From the NCBI GenBank assembly GCA_037893225.1, contig JAZGUH010000529.1, positions 1,488,001-1,552,000 on the forward strand: a stretch of DNA of 64,000 bases, given 5' to 3'. The translations under genes and the position numbers were made by a program. The notes under the pieces were generated by a model. That model had not been told where the DNA came from, ran no database searches, and saw nothing but the letters and a program-made list of their open reading frames with translations. This document shows, one piece after another, positions 10,486 through 20,661 of the stretch. The first letter of the stretch is position 1. The number at the start of each line of letters is the position of its first letter. The stretch is from Hippasteria phrygiana. Its lineage: Eukaryota; Echinodermata; Asteroidea; Valvatida; Goniasteridae.

Positions 10486-12349
10486 ATGGCTAAATCTGCC
10501 AAAAGAACAAAAAATTGGTCTTCCGAAGAGCTGGATGTCCTTGTCAATGCCTGGGCCGAGGAAGCGGTTCAAGCACAACTGGACGGCACAACAAGAAATG
10601 GGAAAGTTTTTACGGACCTCGCGGGCATCCTCGGTGCGTCTGGTTTTGACCGGACTCCCGCACAGTGCCGGGACAAACTCAAAAACTTAAAAAAAGCCTA
10701 CAAATCTGTGAAAGATCACAACAATCAGTCCGGACGAGGTCGGGCTAAGTGCAGCAACTTTGATGTATTCGATGCAGTTCTAGGAACGAGGCCAATAATG
10801 GAACCTCGAATCATGCAGGACACTCTCGACATGGACGGCGGGGAACCAGAAACTGATGGCAGCTTGAGTGAAGCTGAACAAGCTGAAAACGACTCGACAG
10901 CGAGCACCACCAACACGAGTCACGATACTGCTAATGAGGAGGATGACGACGACGAACCAATGCTGTCCGATGATGAAGTTGACGGGCCCGAGAAAATCAC
11001 CGAGGTAGAACCTGAATCCCGTTAATGTGGGACGTCCGAGGGAGAGGTACCAGTAATATTCGGAATTTAGTCCTGTGCCATTTTTGTTCTAAGGCCAAGT
11101 TTTAAAAAAGCATGTTTAGCATTCAGGTTTTTAAAAACAAATGGAAGAAGGAAGGACTTTGTATTAACACGTTTTTTTTTTTTTAACTTCGCCTAGTGCC
11201 AGTCTTAAGCCCGGTTCATACTTCATGCGAATGCGAATGCGAAGCGAATTTGACGTCATGAAACATTCTTAGCGAAGATTTGCACAAGTTCAAATGTGTT
11301 CAACTTCTGCGAATTCGCAGCGCGAATATTTGGCGTTGACGTTATAAATTCGATTCGCATTCGCATGAAGTATGAACCGGGCTTTACACAAGAGACCTGT
11401 CCGAGCATTTATTAGATATTATTATTTGGTTTTGGGTTTTGTAATACCTAAAATCTCATAGCATTTCCAGTCTAACTTTTTTTTGGGCTCTTGCAGATTA
11501 ACAAAATAGACATTTGTGATGCCTTAACCACCCCCCCCCCCCCCCCCCAAACAAAATTCCTGCATGTTTATACCCGTTATTATGCATGCATTTGGTGCCA
11601 TATATATATATATTTTTTAGTTTTTTCTATTTTAGTTTTTTTTATTAAAAGGAGTTGTACACGTACGTTGTAGTTTTTATTCATGTGGGTATTTATGTCC
11701 ATAAAAAATGGATTTGCAATCATGGTAACACGTCATTTATGAAGGTCACTTCTATATTGATGCAGACATATCAGTTAATTGATTCAGGCCAAAACACATC
11801 CCTTTCAAATAGATTTGAAAACAGTGACCTATCCAGCGGGTGGGGTGGGGTCATCCGAGGCATCATAAAAAACAAAGTGTTTTTAAGATAGTTTTAAGAC
11901 GGTTCAGATGTTCTCTGCCGGCACAAAAAGCTGGACACGCTACTGTTTGAAAACATCCACGAACACCCCCTCCCACCCCAGCCAAGCTTTCATGATACCA
12001 ATATTTGTCAATTTGTCTCCAGGAGGAAACCCGTTCTGCCTCGAGTTCAAAATCGTCGAGGCATCACAAAAGAAAGACCTCCATGAGACGAGATGCTACC
12101 GATATCATGGGGGCCTTTGTGAAACACCAAGAGGCAGCTTCAAAGAGTTTCATGGCATGGCAGGAGAAGATGGTAGAGAAGGAGGCAGAGAGAGATGAGG
12201 CAAGGTTTGCAGCAGAACGTCAGCTCAGCGAGCAAAGACGCAAGGACGAAAAGGAACATGAAGAGAGAATGGTCGGCATGATTTTGAGGGGCCTTTGGAC
12301 AGAACTCTGCACAACCTCAACCTGGCCCGAGCAGGGTCTCATATGTTGA
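10486..12349 (+). CDS. Myb/SANT-like DNA-binding protein of the Harbinger element (2 exons)
   Basis: Exon 1 is 10486-11004 (donor GAG|GTAGAA) and exon 2 is 12023-12349 (acceptor TTTGTCTCCAG). Both junctions are phase 0, giving 281 residues. Residues ~10-100 form a Myb/SANT-like trihelix fold with conserved Trp/Leu spacing (NWSSEELDVLVNAWAEE, then RTPAQCRDKLKNLKKAYKSVKD). A highly acidic middle (EEDDDDEPMLSDDEVDG) and a C-terminal coiled coil rich in E/R/K/A follow. In PIF/Harbinger systems this protein binds the terminal repeats and brings in the transposase; that role is inferred. The ATG at 10486 is chosen because the domain starts just after it; the upstream in-frame ATG at 10363 adds only a non-conserved leader. 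If the intron is not spliced, the ORF ends at 11025. Confidence 0.75.
11218..11383. mobile_element. 166-bp MITE with TTA target duplication
   Basis: It has perfect-looking terminal inverted repeats, AGCCCGGTTCATACTTCATG at the left and its complement at the right, continuing into GCGAATGCGAA. TTA at 11215-11217 and 11384-11386 fits a PIF/Harbinger-type 3-bp duplication. It sits in the intron of the Myb/SANT gene. Confidence 0.85.
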
Positions 12350-13003
12350 TGGTAGATCATTTACAAACTTGTAGTCACTGGATTTTTGAGTGCTCGGTTA
12401 ATCCAAACAGTTGCATTATTGTATGTGAGATTACACCATTGGTTTTGCTGTAAATCCTTTTGCCCCCAATCAATTTCTCCCCCCCCCCCCCATTAGAACG
12501 GGTTTTGTTTTTCCGAGTTCAAAATGAGGAAAATGATCGAAGGATACTAACTAAAGTTTGAAAATTTTTCAATATCAACAAACCCAAACTAAATATGATC
12601 TCAAGGCCAGCCAAAGGAGCTTATGAAAACTGTCAAATTCTTATGACTTAAGTCGGGTTTGTTCCAAAAATACACAAAAGTAAAAGAACAAAATTGACTA
12701 AAAGCAAATTGACAATACGGTATAAATCCTGTTAATAAAAGAACTAAAACAAAAAGTGCAATAACAATTACAATATTGTCAGTTATGACAAATCAGTGCA
12801 TAAATCCCACAGTGCTAATGAGAACATAATGCAAAATACAGTTCAGATCAGTGGTAATTCTGAAAGCTGATAATTCTGAAGAGAGCTGCAATTTACATAC
12901 GGGTACTATTAACAGCATTACGCTGCTATACATATTTTAATATACATGTACCACTGTAACTGTCTTGCCTACACTTTTTATGGAATAGTTACATTCAGTT
13001 ATT

Positions 13004-14440
13004 TTAAGAAGCTAGTATTTGTATGCATGTTTTACAAAAGAATGACAAATTGTATTTTTCCCCACAAAAGATACCGTCATTTTGTTCACCTCCTTGATCT
13101 GCACCGGCATCAACTGTAAATCCATCTACGCCTTGCAGCAACTCGTCGTCGAATAGTTCCCCAGGCGATTCACATAGATTATGTAACGTGCAGCATGCTG
13201 TTATGAGGTTGGGAAGATTTGACAGCTCGGTGTCATTTCTCTTCATCAACATTCTCCATCTTCCTTTAAGCCGACCAAATGCATTTTCAACAACCATCCG
13301 AGCACGGCTGAGACGGTAAGTGAAGGTAACCTGCTCCCGAGCTGGTCTTCGTAATTGCAGAGCACACCTGATAACAAAACACAAATGGTAACTTCACTAT
13401 TGCAATGTCACAGGTGCAAAAAGAAAAAAAATGGGAAAAGTTCCTTATCCGGCCACCGCATATACTTACCGAAGACAAATCCAGTCCAATAAGCTTAGGG
13501 AAAAAATTTTCTCTCAGAAAGTTGATTTCACGCCATATTTGGATACACATATTCCGTATTCCGACATACTGGTGTATGTTATGTATAAATCTGTGCGGTG
13601 GCTGGATTTGGAACTCTTTCCCTAACCCCCCCCCCCCCCCCCCCCCACTTTTCAAATTACTTTCAGGTGGATCTATTTTTCGGGGGCGGGGGGGAGGGGG
13701 GTTGTCACTTTCGAAGGCTATTTCTTACAAAACTCTGGATTACCCTCGCCCAACTTTGATTCGATTTATGGCACTTTTTAATGCTGACATCATAAGAAGA
13801 AAAATAATTAAGACTTTTTAGTATAATTAATCTCACTTGCAAGTCTCAAAGTGAAAACTACACTTTGGTTCAGGGTTTTGTGGTGGTAGGGGAACCCGGT
13901 TAGATAAACGTTTACCTCGTGTACAATACTGCAAACTGTCGAAAGTCCGACTCCAAACAACTGTGCTATTGTTCGGTATTCAACGTTTGTAGCAAGCCTC
14001 CACAGAGTAATTGCAACTCGCTGCTCAACACCGATGGCCGATCTCAGGTGAGTGTCCAACTTTTGCAGTGACTGTCTGAGTTGGTTACACAAATATCTGA
14101 ACGTGGTTTGTGACATGCGAAAGTGTCGTTTCCAGTCACCCTCTGTGAATACTCCGTTGACAATGTAATGCCACCATTGATCGTTTTTCGGGGTCGACCA
14201 TACACAGCGATGCGTTATTCTAGGTCTCGTTGCATGACAAGCCAGAGCGAAAGAAAACGCTAATCGCTGCTGACTTTGGTAGTTTTCGAACATCTGCACT
14301 CGCCTTCTTCGTCTAGCGGCACGTGTCAGCAATCGTCTTGCATGATTATCGGAAGAGATGGGCCTACGCTTTCTTCGTTGACTTTGCAGAAAATTTAGAA
14401 GTAATACGATCAACGCTACTGTTTCCATGTTGGGCGCCAT
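13004..14440 (-). pseudogene. HARBI1-like PIF/Harbinger transposase, catalytic middle missing
   Basis: N-terminal exon 14440-13916: ATG at 14440, an Arg-rich segment, then the conserved HARBI1 region (TFRYLCNQLRQSLQKLDTHL; AITLWRLATNVEYRTIAQLF; GVGLSTVCSIVHEV) and a good donor (ACGAG|GTAAAC). C-terminal exon from 13367 (acceptor TTATCAG): [20 protein letters not shown], then [13 protein letters not shown]. These match the two ends of HARBI1. The nuclease section with the GAIDGTHI-type Asp and second Asp should lie between, but 13385-13915 holds a hairpin insertion (13439-13618), a 21-base C run and no matching codons. The transposase is therefore probably dead. Confidence 0.75.
13439..13618. 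repeat. Inverted-repeat insertion in the transposase gap
   Basis: The ends AGTTCCTTATCCGGCCACCG and the complement of GCGGTGGCTGGATTTGGAAC are inverted over about 28 bp. It is a MITE-like hairpin that lies where the transposase catalytic exon would be expected. Confidence 0.6.
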
Positions 14441-14726
14441 TTTTTCCCAACAATCTTGTGCGCGCACGCGCAATGGCAGTAGTGGGAGGGCAAAGGTCAA
14501 GCAATGCACATTCTCCGGGTTACCATTCGCATAGTCTGAATGCGGCTGCAAGTTACCCGGGTGCGCGCTGAAGCGGGTAAGCAGAATTGCGGGGTTAATT
14601 TTGTAGTGTGAAACCGATTCCCCGGGTTAGTTTCTACTCGGGTAATGGCAACTACCCGGGTAACAAATTACCCGGGTAACAAATTACCCGGGTAAGTCCA
14701 GAGTAGTGTGAAACCGGCATTGGTAG

Positions 14727-15215
14727 TGCAAGCTCTGGGCAGTGACCCCCCCCCCCCCCCCCCTCCCTGAGAAGGATCATCCTCAGTGACTTGGCTGTGA
14801 AGGGGGAATCTTTTCCCACCATTTGGTTAAGAGACACCACGAGTTGATTATGCCAGCAAAAAGTTCTCAGTCCTGCTCTCAGACGTTAAGCCAACAGAGC
14901 AACTGTGTTGTAGCTACATGTACATGTACCCGGTAATGCAGGCTCGGGGCAGTGCCCCCCCCCCCCCCCCCCCTCCTCTGAGCAGGATCATCTGTAGCGA
15001 CATTGCTGTGGAGGGAGAATCTTTTCCCACCATTTCGTCTAAGAGATTGATTATCAGTCCACCACTTAGCCTAGAGCCAACAGAGCAACTGTGTTGTAGC
15101 TACATGTATCCAGTAATGCAGGCTCTGGGCAGTGAACCTTCCTCCCTCTGAGCAGGATCATCTGTAGCGACATGGCTGTGGAGCGAGAATTTTTTCCTGC
15201 TTTTGGTATAAGAAA
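14727..15215. repeat. Three tandem units of about 180-210 bp
   Basis: The units start near 14727, 14938 and 15119, each at GCAxGCTCxGGGCAGTG. The first two carry poly(C) runs of 18 and 19 bases at the same place, and the third has none. Each contains GATCAT, a TTTTCCCACCATTT box and GTTGTAGCTACATGTA. A fragment of the same unit lies at 9950-10040, on the other side of the Harbinger insertion. Confidence 0.8.
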
Positions 15216-15431
15216 TGACATGAGTTGATGTGTCCTCTTTAGGCTCTTTGGGAAAAGCTGACACCTGGACTGGAACTCGAACCTACATATACTAGATAAT
15301 ATCCTTTGGAACTGTTCGTACCCTGAGCGAGGGAGAAAGGAGTCTCAGAAAAATCCAGGCCTGGACTTTTATCGTGCATTCATAGTATGTGTTAAATGGG
15401 ACTGGAAGGTTTGCATGGTGGACATGAACAA
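15216..15431. other. Non-coding stretch
   Basis: Nothing recognisable apart from the decaying end of the tandem unit. Confidence 0.4.
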
Positions 15432-16104
15432 AGTATGGAAGGTTTGCGGTATCACCATGTGAAATTGATCTTTGTTTTAATTTGTGTGGTTCTGAGAAGA
15501 ACCGTTTCTTTTTACTTGTTGGTTTTTACTCAGCGTTTTGAACAGTATTCTCTGTTCGTCATCAGTCTTCTGATGACGAACAGAGCATACTGTTTGAAAC
15601 GTTAAGTTAAAACTGGTTCCTCTCAGAACTACACAACTCAAAAAGAGATTAATTTCACATGGTTATGGTGGCCCTGAAGGGACATAATCGGTCGTGAATA
15701 TTTTTGTGACGTCGTGAATTTATTCATGACTGGTCCTGAATATTTTTTGCAATCTGAATTCTCCTCCATCATCTCCATTGAAGTTTTTGATACAACGTAC
15801 GATGGAGCATGATATAGTATGCAACGGCCATCACTGACCATGATGATGCGTGAATTGTATGTAATAACGCCCTCTAATTGCCCGCTCGGTTAAAATACCC
15901 TCCAAGCTACTGAAAAAATATTTGCGACAAAATTCACAACATCATGGATTTGTTTCACGACATCGCAAAAATATTCACGACGTCGCGAAAAAAATTCATT
16001 ACAGGTAGTGAATAAATTCACGAAGTCGCAAACAATATTCGCGACCGATTATGTCCCTTCAGGGCCATCATACATGGTGTACCTCAAACCTTCCATACTT
16101 CATA
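15432..16104. mobile_element. Nested hairpin elements with ribozyme-like centre
   Basis: The outer inverted repeats are about 15432-15460 and 16075-16104 (AGTATGGAAGGTTTG). Inside are two hairpins. At 15449-15667, arms of about 55 bp (CACCATGTGAAATT...GAAGAACC) surround a palindrome at 15548-15595. At 15671-16070, arms begin GGCCCTGAAGGGACATAATC and are rich in CGTCGTGAAT units. No ORF. The right half of the central palindrome reads CTGATGA, a hairpin, then GAAAC, the order of hammerhead core elements. Confidence 0.55.
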
Positions 16105-16580
16105 TTACATGTATGTGTTTTACTAAATTTATTCTTAAATTCTTGCCAAAAATATTCAGTTTGAATTAAAGTGTTATCTTTAAATTGAGTAAGAAACCAT
16201 CTTTAGGTCAGACAAATTTGTTTTTTCAGTGTCAACAATCATACTAGTCCCTAAGCATATTTTTAAGGAACAAAAGTCTTGCCAATGACAGCAGAATTTA
16301 ATTCACAATGTTTCATTTACTTCTCATGAGTGTTAAGTGTCAACAATCATACTTAGTAATTTACTTAAATCTGTAAAAATCGCTTGTGTTTGGGAACAAA
16401 AATCTTGCCAGTGATGCCAGGATTTCATTTACAGGTTCTATTTTCCTCATTTCATTACAATTAATGTGTAGCAACATGATTTTCATATTCTTTAATTCAA
16501 TTCCGGTTGCATTGGAATAAGACTGTTTGAAAAGATTATGACTTGTTTGCTTCATTTTCTTTTGTTTTTACAGGAAATAA
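16105..16580. other. Non-coding stretch
   Basis: AT-rich. Two imperfect direct repeats occur around 16225-16300 and 16325-16420 (GTGTCAACAATCATACT). No gene. Confidence 0.45.
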
Positions 16581-16816
16581 AACCTTAGTCACATGACTAT
16601 TGTGATTAGTCAGGTGACTAACGTTTAGTCATTCAGACATCAGTCGGATTTAATCAGAAGACTAATTAATTTTAGTCATTTTGACTTACTTATGACTAAT
16701 ATTCGACTAATAAATATTAGTCATCTGGCTTGATGACTAACTATAGTTGGTCCTTTCAGACAAAGGGCAGGACTAACTTCTATTAGTCAAAATGACTAAC
16801 TTATGTTTACAGTGTA
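16581..16816 (-). repeat. AGTCA-rich terminal repeat (right)
   Basis: On the minus strand it starts ACTGTAAACATAAGTTAGTC and carries more than ten TTAGTCA/TGACTAA motifs. It mirrors the block at 3211-3390. Confidence 0.6.
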
Positions 16817-17685
16817 TGATGAGTTTAAAAAAGAAACAAACAACTTGAATTTGATGCATTTCAGTATATGTTGTAAATATAGCCTTAATTTAATGTAGAC
16901 TTATTTAATCCGCTGCACTTATTTATACACATGTATAGGCTGCACTGTCCTAAATTACCCGTAAAATTAACGAAAGGCGTGTAGGAAGGTGCCACCCGAT
17001 TTTTTGTTACAGTCGAACTTATTTTTTACAGTGAAAAGTCTGTAAATACTGCAATGTTTAGAAAAAGGTAGCACTGGAAGCTAGGTTGTTTTTAAAATGA
17101 ATGAAGTTTGAAAATGAATACACGGAAGTAACTTATATTAGTGTATGTTACGATAACATACTACACACTACAAACTTCATGTCGTGCTTAGCTTTATATT
17201 CAGCCTAATCCAGCCATGATGCAGTCATGGTTTAGCATCAACCATTTCAATATTTGATTACGAAAGGAGATGTTATGAGATTCTTTATGTATGTGTAATG
17301 TGAAATTCCTTGAATAAAACATTATTGTAAAGAAAGTTTGTTTTTTGGACTAAACACTGCATTTAACATGATATATGAACACAAATTTCCTAAGTTCCGA
17401 TTGCTATTCTGATTGCAATTGCTAGGTTATGATCGACCTCTTTACGGGTTTGCCCGTAACGTGTAACACGCATTTATTTTTATGGTTACCCATCCTAAAA
17501 AAATACGGCACTTTTTTACAGGGTGGTGTGATCGATGCCAATTATAGTTGCCCAGGCTAATTGTCACCCAGCCCAACACCCAACCCCCGATGCCCCCGAT
17601 TGGTAATTCGCAAGCCATGTGTAAATTTCCAACAACTATGGACGCATATAAAATTTGACATTTTTGGTCAAAAAGAAGCTTTGAC
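16817..17685. other. Non-coding stretch
   Basis: AT-rich DNA between the AGTCA block and the PHD pseudogene. The first ~180 bases of minus-strand ORF 17442-17813 belong to neither PHD finger. Confidence 0.45.
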
Positions 17686-18660
17686 CCTCCAGGAAGTGTG
17701 TCTGCATCAACTCCAAGACATGATGGGTGATACCACTCCTGCTGGAAGCATCCACTGCCCAATTCACATTGAACCATCGTGTCACATCTTCGTCTCTTCG
17801 GTGGCGTTGACACAAACAGTAAACATAATGATCCGATGACTGGCAGGCATCACAACAAAACCAATCATCCTCGATATTCTCTGGTGGTGGAACATCCGGG
17901 ACACACTCATTGTGATTCAGCTTTGCAACACTGAATCATGGTACTGCCAGGTTTCTCTGTAATAAGACAGGTATGCAACGATTTAGTGTGAAACGTTTAG
18001 ATTTTCGAGTGTCAGGTGAAACATCTTTAAAATTGCAGGGATATATACCTTGACGACAGACGCAGAAGTTGTATAATAAGTCACCCTCCTCCTCCTCCAG
18101 TTCGACGGTATCGCAGAGTGCACCATGTACCGTACCACTGTCTCGATCTCCTCTCTCGGATACCCCACCCAGACAGTGTTGACGATGCGATTTGCCAATT
18201 CGGCCAGGTATTTTTGTTTGGCACTGGCGGATCCTGTCTTTGGAAATCCTCGTGGAACATCCTCTGCAGTCCGCATACGTGTCAATTTCATGGCAAGAAG
18301 AGTCACATAGCAGCTTGCGGCAAACTGTAACGAATGGGGAGTGTTATGATCGGTTCATCAAAACTTCATAGTGAAATATATAATTAATCACAAGTCGGTT
18401 TCCAAATCCGTTTACAAGTATGTTCAACGTATAATTAATGGAAATGTTTTAAATTAGGACCGATTAGTGTCCAAACAACATTTATGTCATAACAACCTTT
18501 CTCTCCAAATGATTCATATTACCTTGATCAAGTCCCAAACGTGATAAAAGTTTTCCATCACGTTTGCAGACACCAACTTATGGTTGAAATATTCTTTCAT
18601 TTGGTAGAGTGTCCCTTTGCTCCCCATGCTGGCTCTTCGAAAAAGGACATTCATCGTATC
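17686..18660 (-). pseudogene. DUF6589-like C terminus plus two PHD fingers, frameshifted
   Basis: Three exon-like blocks have consensus splice sites. Block 18660-18523 includes FRRASMGSKGTLYQMKEYF. Block 18324-18049 includes KQKYLAELANRIVNTVWVGY, then an acidic stretch and FCVCRQ. Block 17956 to about 17686 supplies the rest of PHD 1 (MIQC, ECVPDV, WFCCDAC) and PHD 2 (YCLCQRHRR, MVQCELGSGC, EWYHPSCLG). Metazoan DUF6589 proteins, many of them transposon-associated, end this way. At least two frame changes (inside the middle block and between CLCQRHRRDED and MVQC) and a TGA inside PHD 1 make it a pseudogene. The N-terminal part is not found. The name is from memory of the family. Confidence 0.55.
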
Positions 18661-18784
18661 CTATATCGAAAATAATTATACAATTCCGTCAGAAAAATCG
18701 ATATATTGAAGTGCTGCCCGCAGTACCATTAATGTACAGGGAGGGGTGATTTTTCATTCCACAAGTAAACAGTTTGTACAATCT

Positions 18785-19378
18785 ATTTAGCTTTTCCGCA
18801 ACTTGTGGAAAAGGTATTGTGGTTGTTACGATTTTGTATATTTTCCGGAAGTGCGGAAAGGTTTATTTTTTGTTTTCTTTTTCTTTTTGGGACCCCCCAA
18901 TCACATAGATTTTGTACACGTTTCCTTATAACATGCACATAAAAAGAAGTTGTATTCCAATAAAAGTGACACAGATGAAGATCTCATAGTGATGACGTCA
19001 TCTTAAAGGTGCATTTTTCAAGGGCCTATATCTAAAGAACCGTAGGTCCGATTGTGTTCACAGTTGGTATGTGGGTAGGCCGGCACGTGTTATAGATCAA
19101 AATTGATGTGACGTCAAGGCGAAGTCATCATACGATTGTCTAACAATTGTATTTTTTTTACGTTTAAACCATCTTATCAAAAGAACATGCTAATTTCAAA
19201 ATTAGTTGTAACATGTAAGTTAGTGTGAGAAATGTGCGACGTCATTATGCCGTCCAAAGCGTGATTTTGTAAAACACATGATAGGATAGGTATGATCGTC
19301 AGGAAACTTGGTGGGTAGGTATTGTCACTAGTATGCAAAATTCGAAGTGACGTCATAAAAATAATGCGGAAAAGCCTA
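18785..19378. repeat. Repeat bounded by TTTTCCGCA ends
   Basis: AGCTTTTCCGCAACTTG at 18790 and TGCGGAAAAGCC at 19364 are inverted ends of an element of about 590 bp. It is non-coding and contains several GTGACGTCA-type sites. Confidence 0.45.
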
Positions 19379-19856
19379 TATTCTGTTCTTCAACAGACAT
19401 ACCTCTACTTACCACTTACTTTGCTTTGAATTTCAGATTACTCACGACCATGGAATTATTTGTATTTTCTAATGATCTAACGGGCACCAGTACAACTTCT
19501 AAGAACTCACCACAATCAAACTAGCTTGAAATGTTCACTGCTGCGCAACTTCGCGCAGCAGTGTTGAAAATCGATTTTCCCCCGTCTGACCAGTTCATTA
19601 GCATAGCGACGCGACCGGCCTTATATCTCCTGCAGCATGAGTGCTTCTTTGTGAAACTCTTGGCGCGTAGGAAACAAGCCTTCCATCCAGGCGACTGGCT
19701 GGTGTTGCTTCGCCGCTTAAAATCTCCCACTTAAATCGCATTCTCTCTGCGCAGAGGGACCTTAAACGTAGTGTACACGATTGGTAATCCTTTATTTGTT
19801 TTACTAAATTATGAAATATCTTACTAGACTGTAAGGTCATTTCTGATATGATTCTA
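19379..19856. other. Unassigned stretch with a 67-codon ORF
   Basis: A plus ORF at 19531-19734 and two minus ORFs overlap here, and none matches a family I know. The palindrome CTGCTGCGCAACTTCGCGCAGCAG is near 19539. Confidence 0.4.
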
Positions 19857-20395
19857 CAGGGCATAGAATCACTTGGCCACCGCAAGGACTTAGCTCGCCT
19901 CATCAGCAGGGAGAAAGTGTGGATGAAACGTCTTTGGACTATTCAACCACAGTGGTCTCAATATCCAGGAAGGGAATGATTAACTCTGTATTTTCCCCCA
20001 TTGTCATTTGTTTACAGATAATCCTCCTGGCAAACCCTCTTGGGGTTTCTTTCCCATTCCCTTTCCCGTTAATCCTTGTCACATCCCTCTGTTCCTCCTA
20101 TTGCCCAATTACCACCTCCTATTTACCCCCCCCCCCTTTTTTTTACCACACTCATTTGTTCCCCTTCCCCAGCTTCATCCCTCTCATATAAATCTCTTTC
20201 ATCCTTACCCTAACCACCCTTATTTGTTCCTTTGTTCATTGCTGTCCCTTCCCCTCCATTTGATGTTCACCCACTCCCACTCTCCTTTGAATCCCTCCTT
20301 TGTGTTTCTCCACCCACCCTACATGTTTGTTTTCTTCTGTGATTTGCCTTTGAGAAAGAACTTGCTTAAGTTGGAAACGTTAGGCCAGCTAACTT
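19857..20395 (+). mobile_element. Penelope-like element, 3' end
   Basis: The frame 19857-19979 reads GHRKDLARLISREKVWMKRL and then WTIQPQ, ending in TGA. This resembles the C-terminal end of the GIY-YIG endonuclease of Penelope-like elements. A strongly C/T-rich 3' UTR follows (20030-20320), then TTTGCCTTTGAGAAAGAACT, a GAACTT-GCTT-AAGTTG hairpin, GAAACGTTAGGCCAGCTAA and a T run. That end motif recurs at 48468-48529, 57789-57880 and 59166. The upstream reverse transcriptase is absent, so this is a truncated copy. Confidence 0.65.
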
Positions 20396-20661
20396 TTTTT
20401 ATTAGACTGCAAGTAAATAGCAGTCTCAAGCATCCTGTGAAATCATGGCACCTGGTGTGCTGTTGTTTTCAAGAAAAGTGGAAATTTATATCGTTTTCCA
20501 ACGATTGTCGGCCGGAAATGGTTGGAAATAGTCTAGTTCCCCGACTTGATAATTCCCTGGCGTCTGTAAGTTCCTCCGTTTTGTCTAAAGTATGGTCAGG
20601 GAACCAGACTACTAGAAACATTTTGTTCTCTCTACGCATACTACGGTTTTCCCAGCATATA
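20396..20661 (+). repeat. Dispersed repeat, empty-site paralogue at 58.5 kb
   Basis: 20396-20661 plus 21496-21620 align with about 58505-58915. The alignment starts near CTCAAGCATC, continues AAATCATGGCACCTGGTGTG and ends near GCAAAAGCAAATGGTGTA. The paralogue lacks the mariner insertion. Confidence 0.75.

Larger units (their letters stand above)
9950..14726. mobile_element. PIF/Harbinger transposon (about 10041-14720) and interrupted target repeat
   Basis: The ends at about 10041-10240 and 14505-14720 are inverted and packed with ACCCGGGTAA and CTCCGGGTTA palindromes. Inside are the two genes typical of PIF/Harbinger: a Myb/SANT-like DNA-binding gene on the plus strand and a HARBI1-like transposase converging from the minus strand. 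The flanks (9950-10040, and 14721 onward) are two parts of the tandem unit found intact at 14938-15118, so the insertion interrupts one copy. The exact TSD could not be fixed. Confidence 0.75.
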
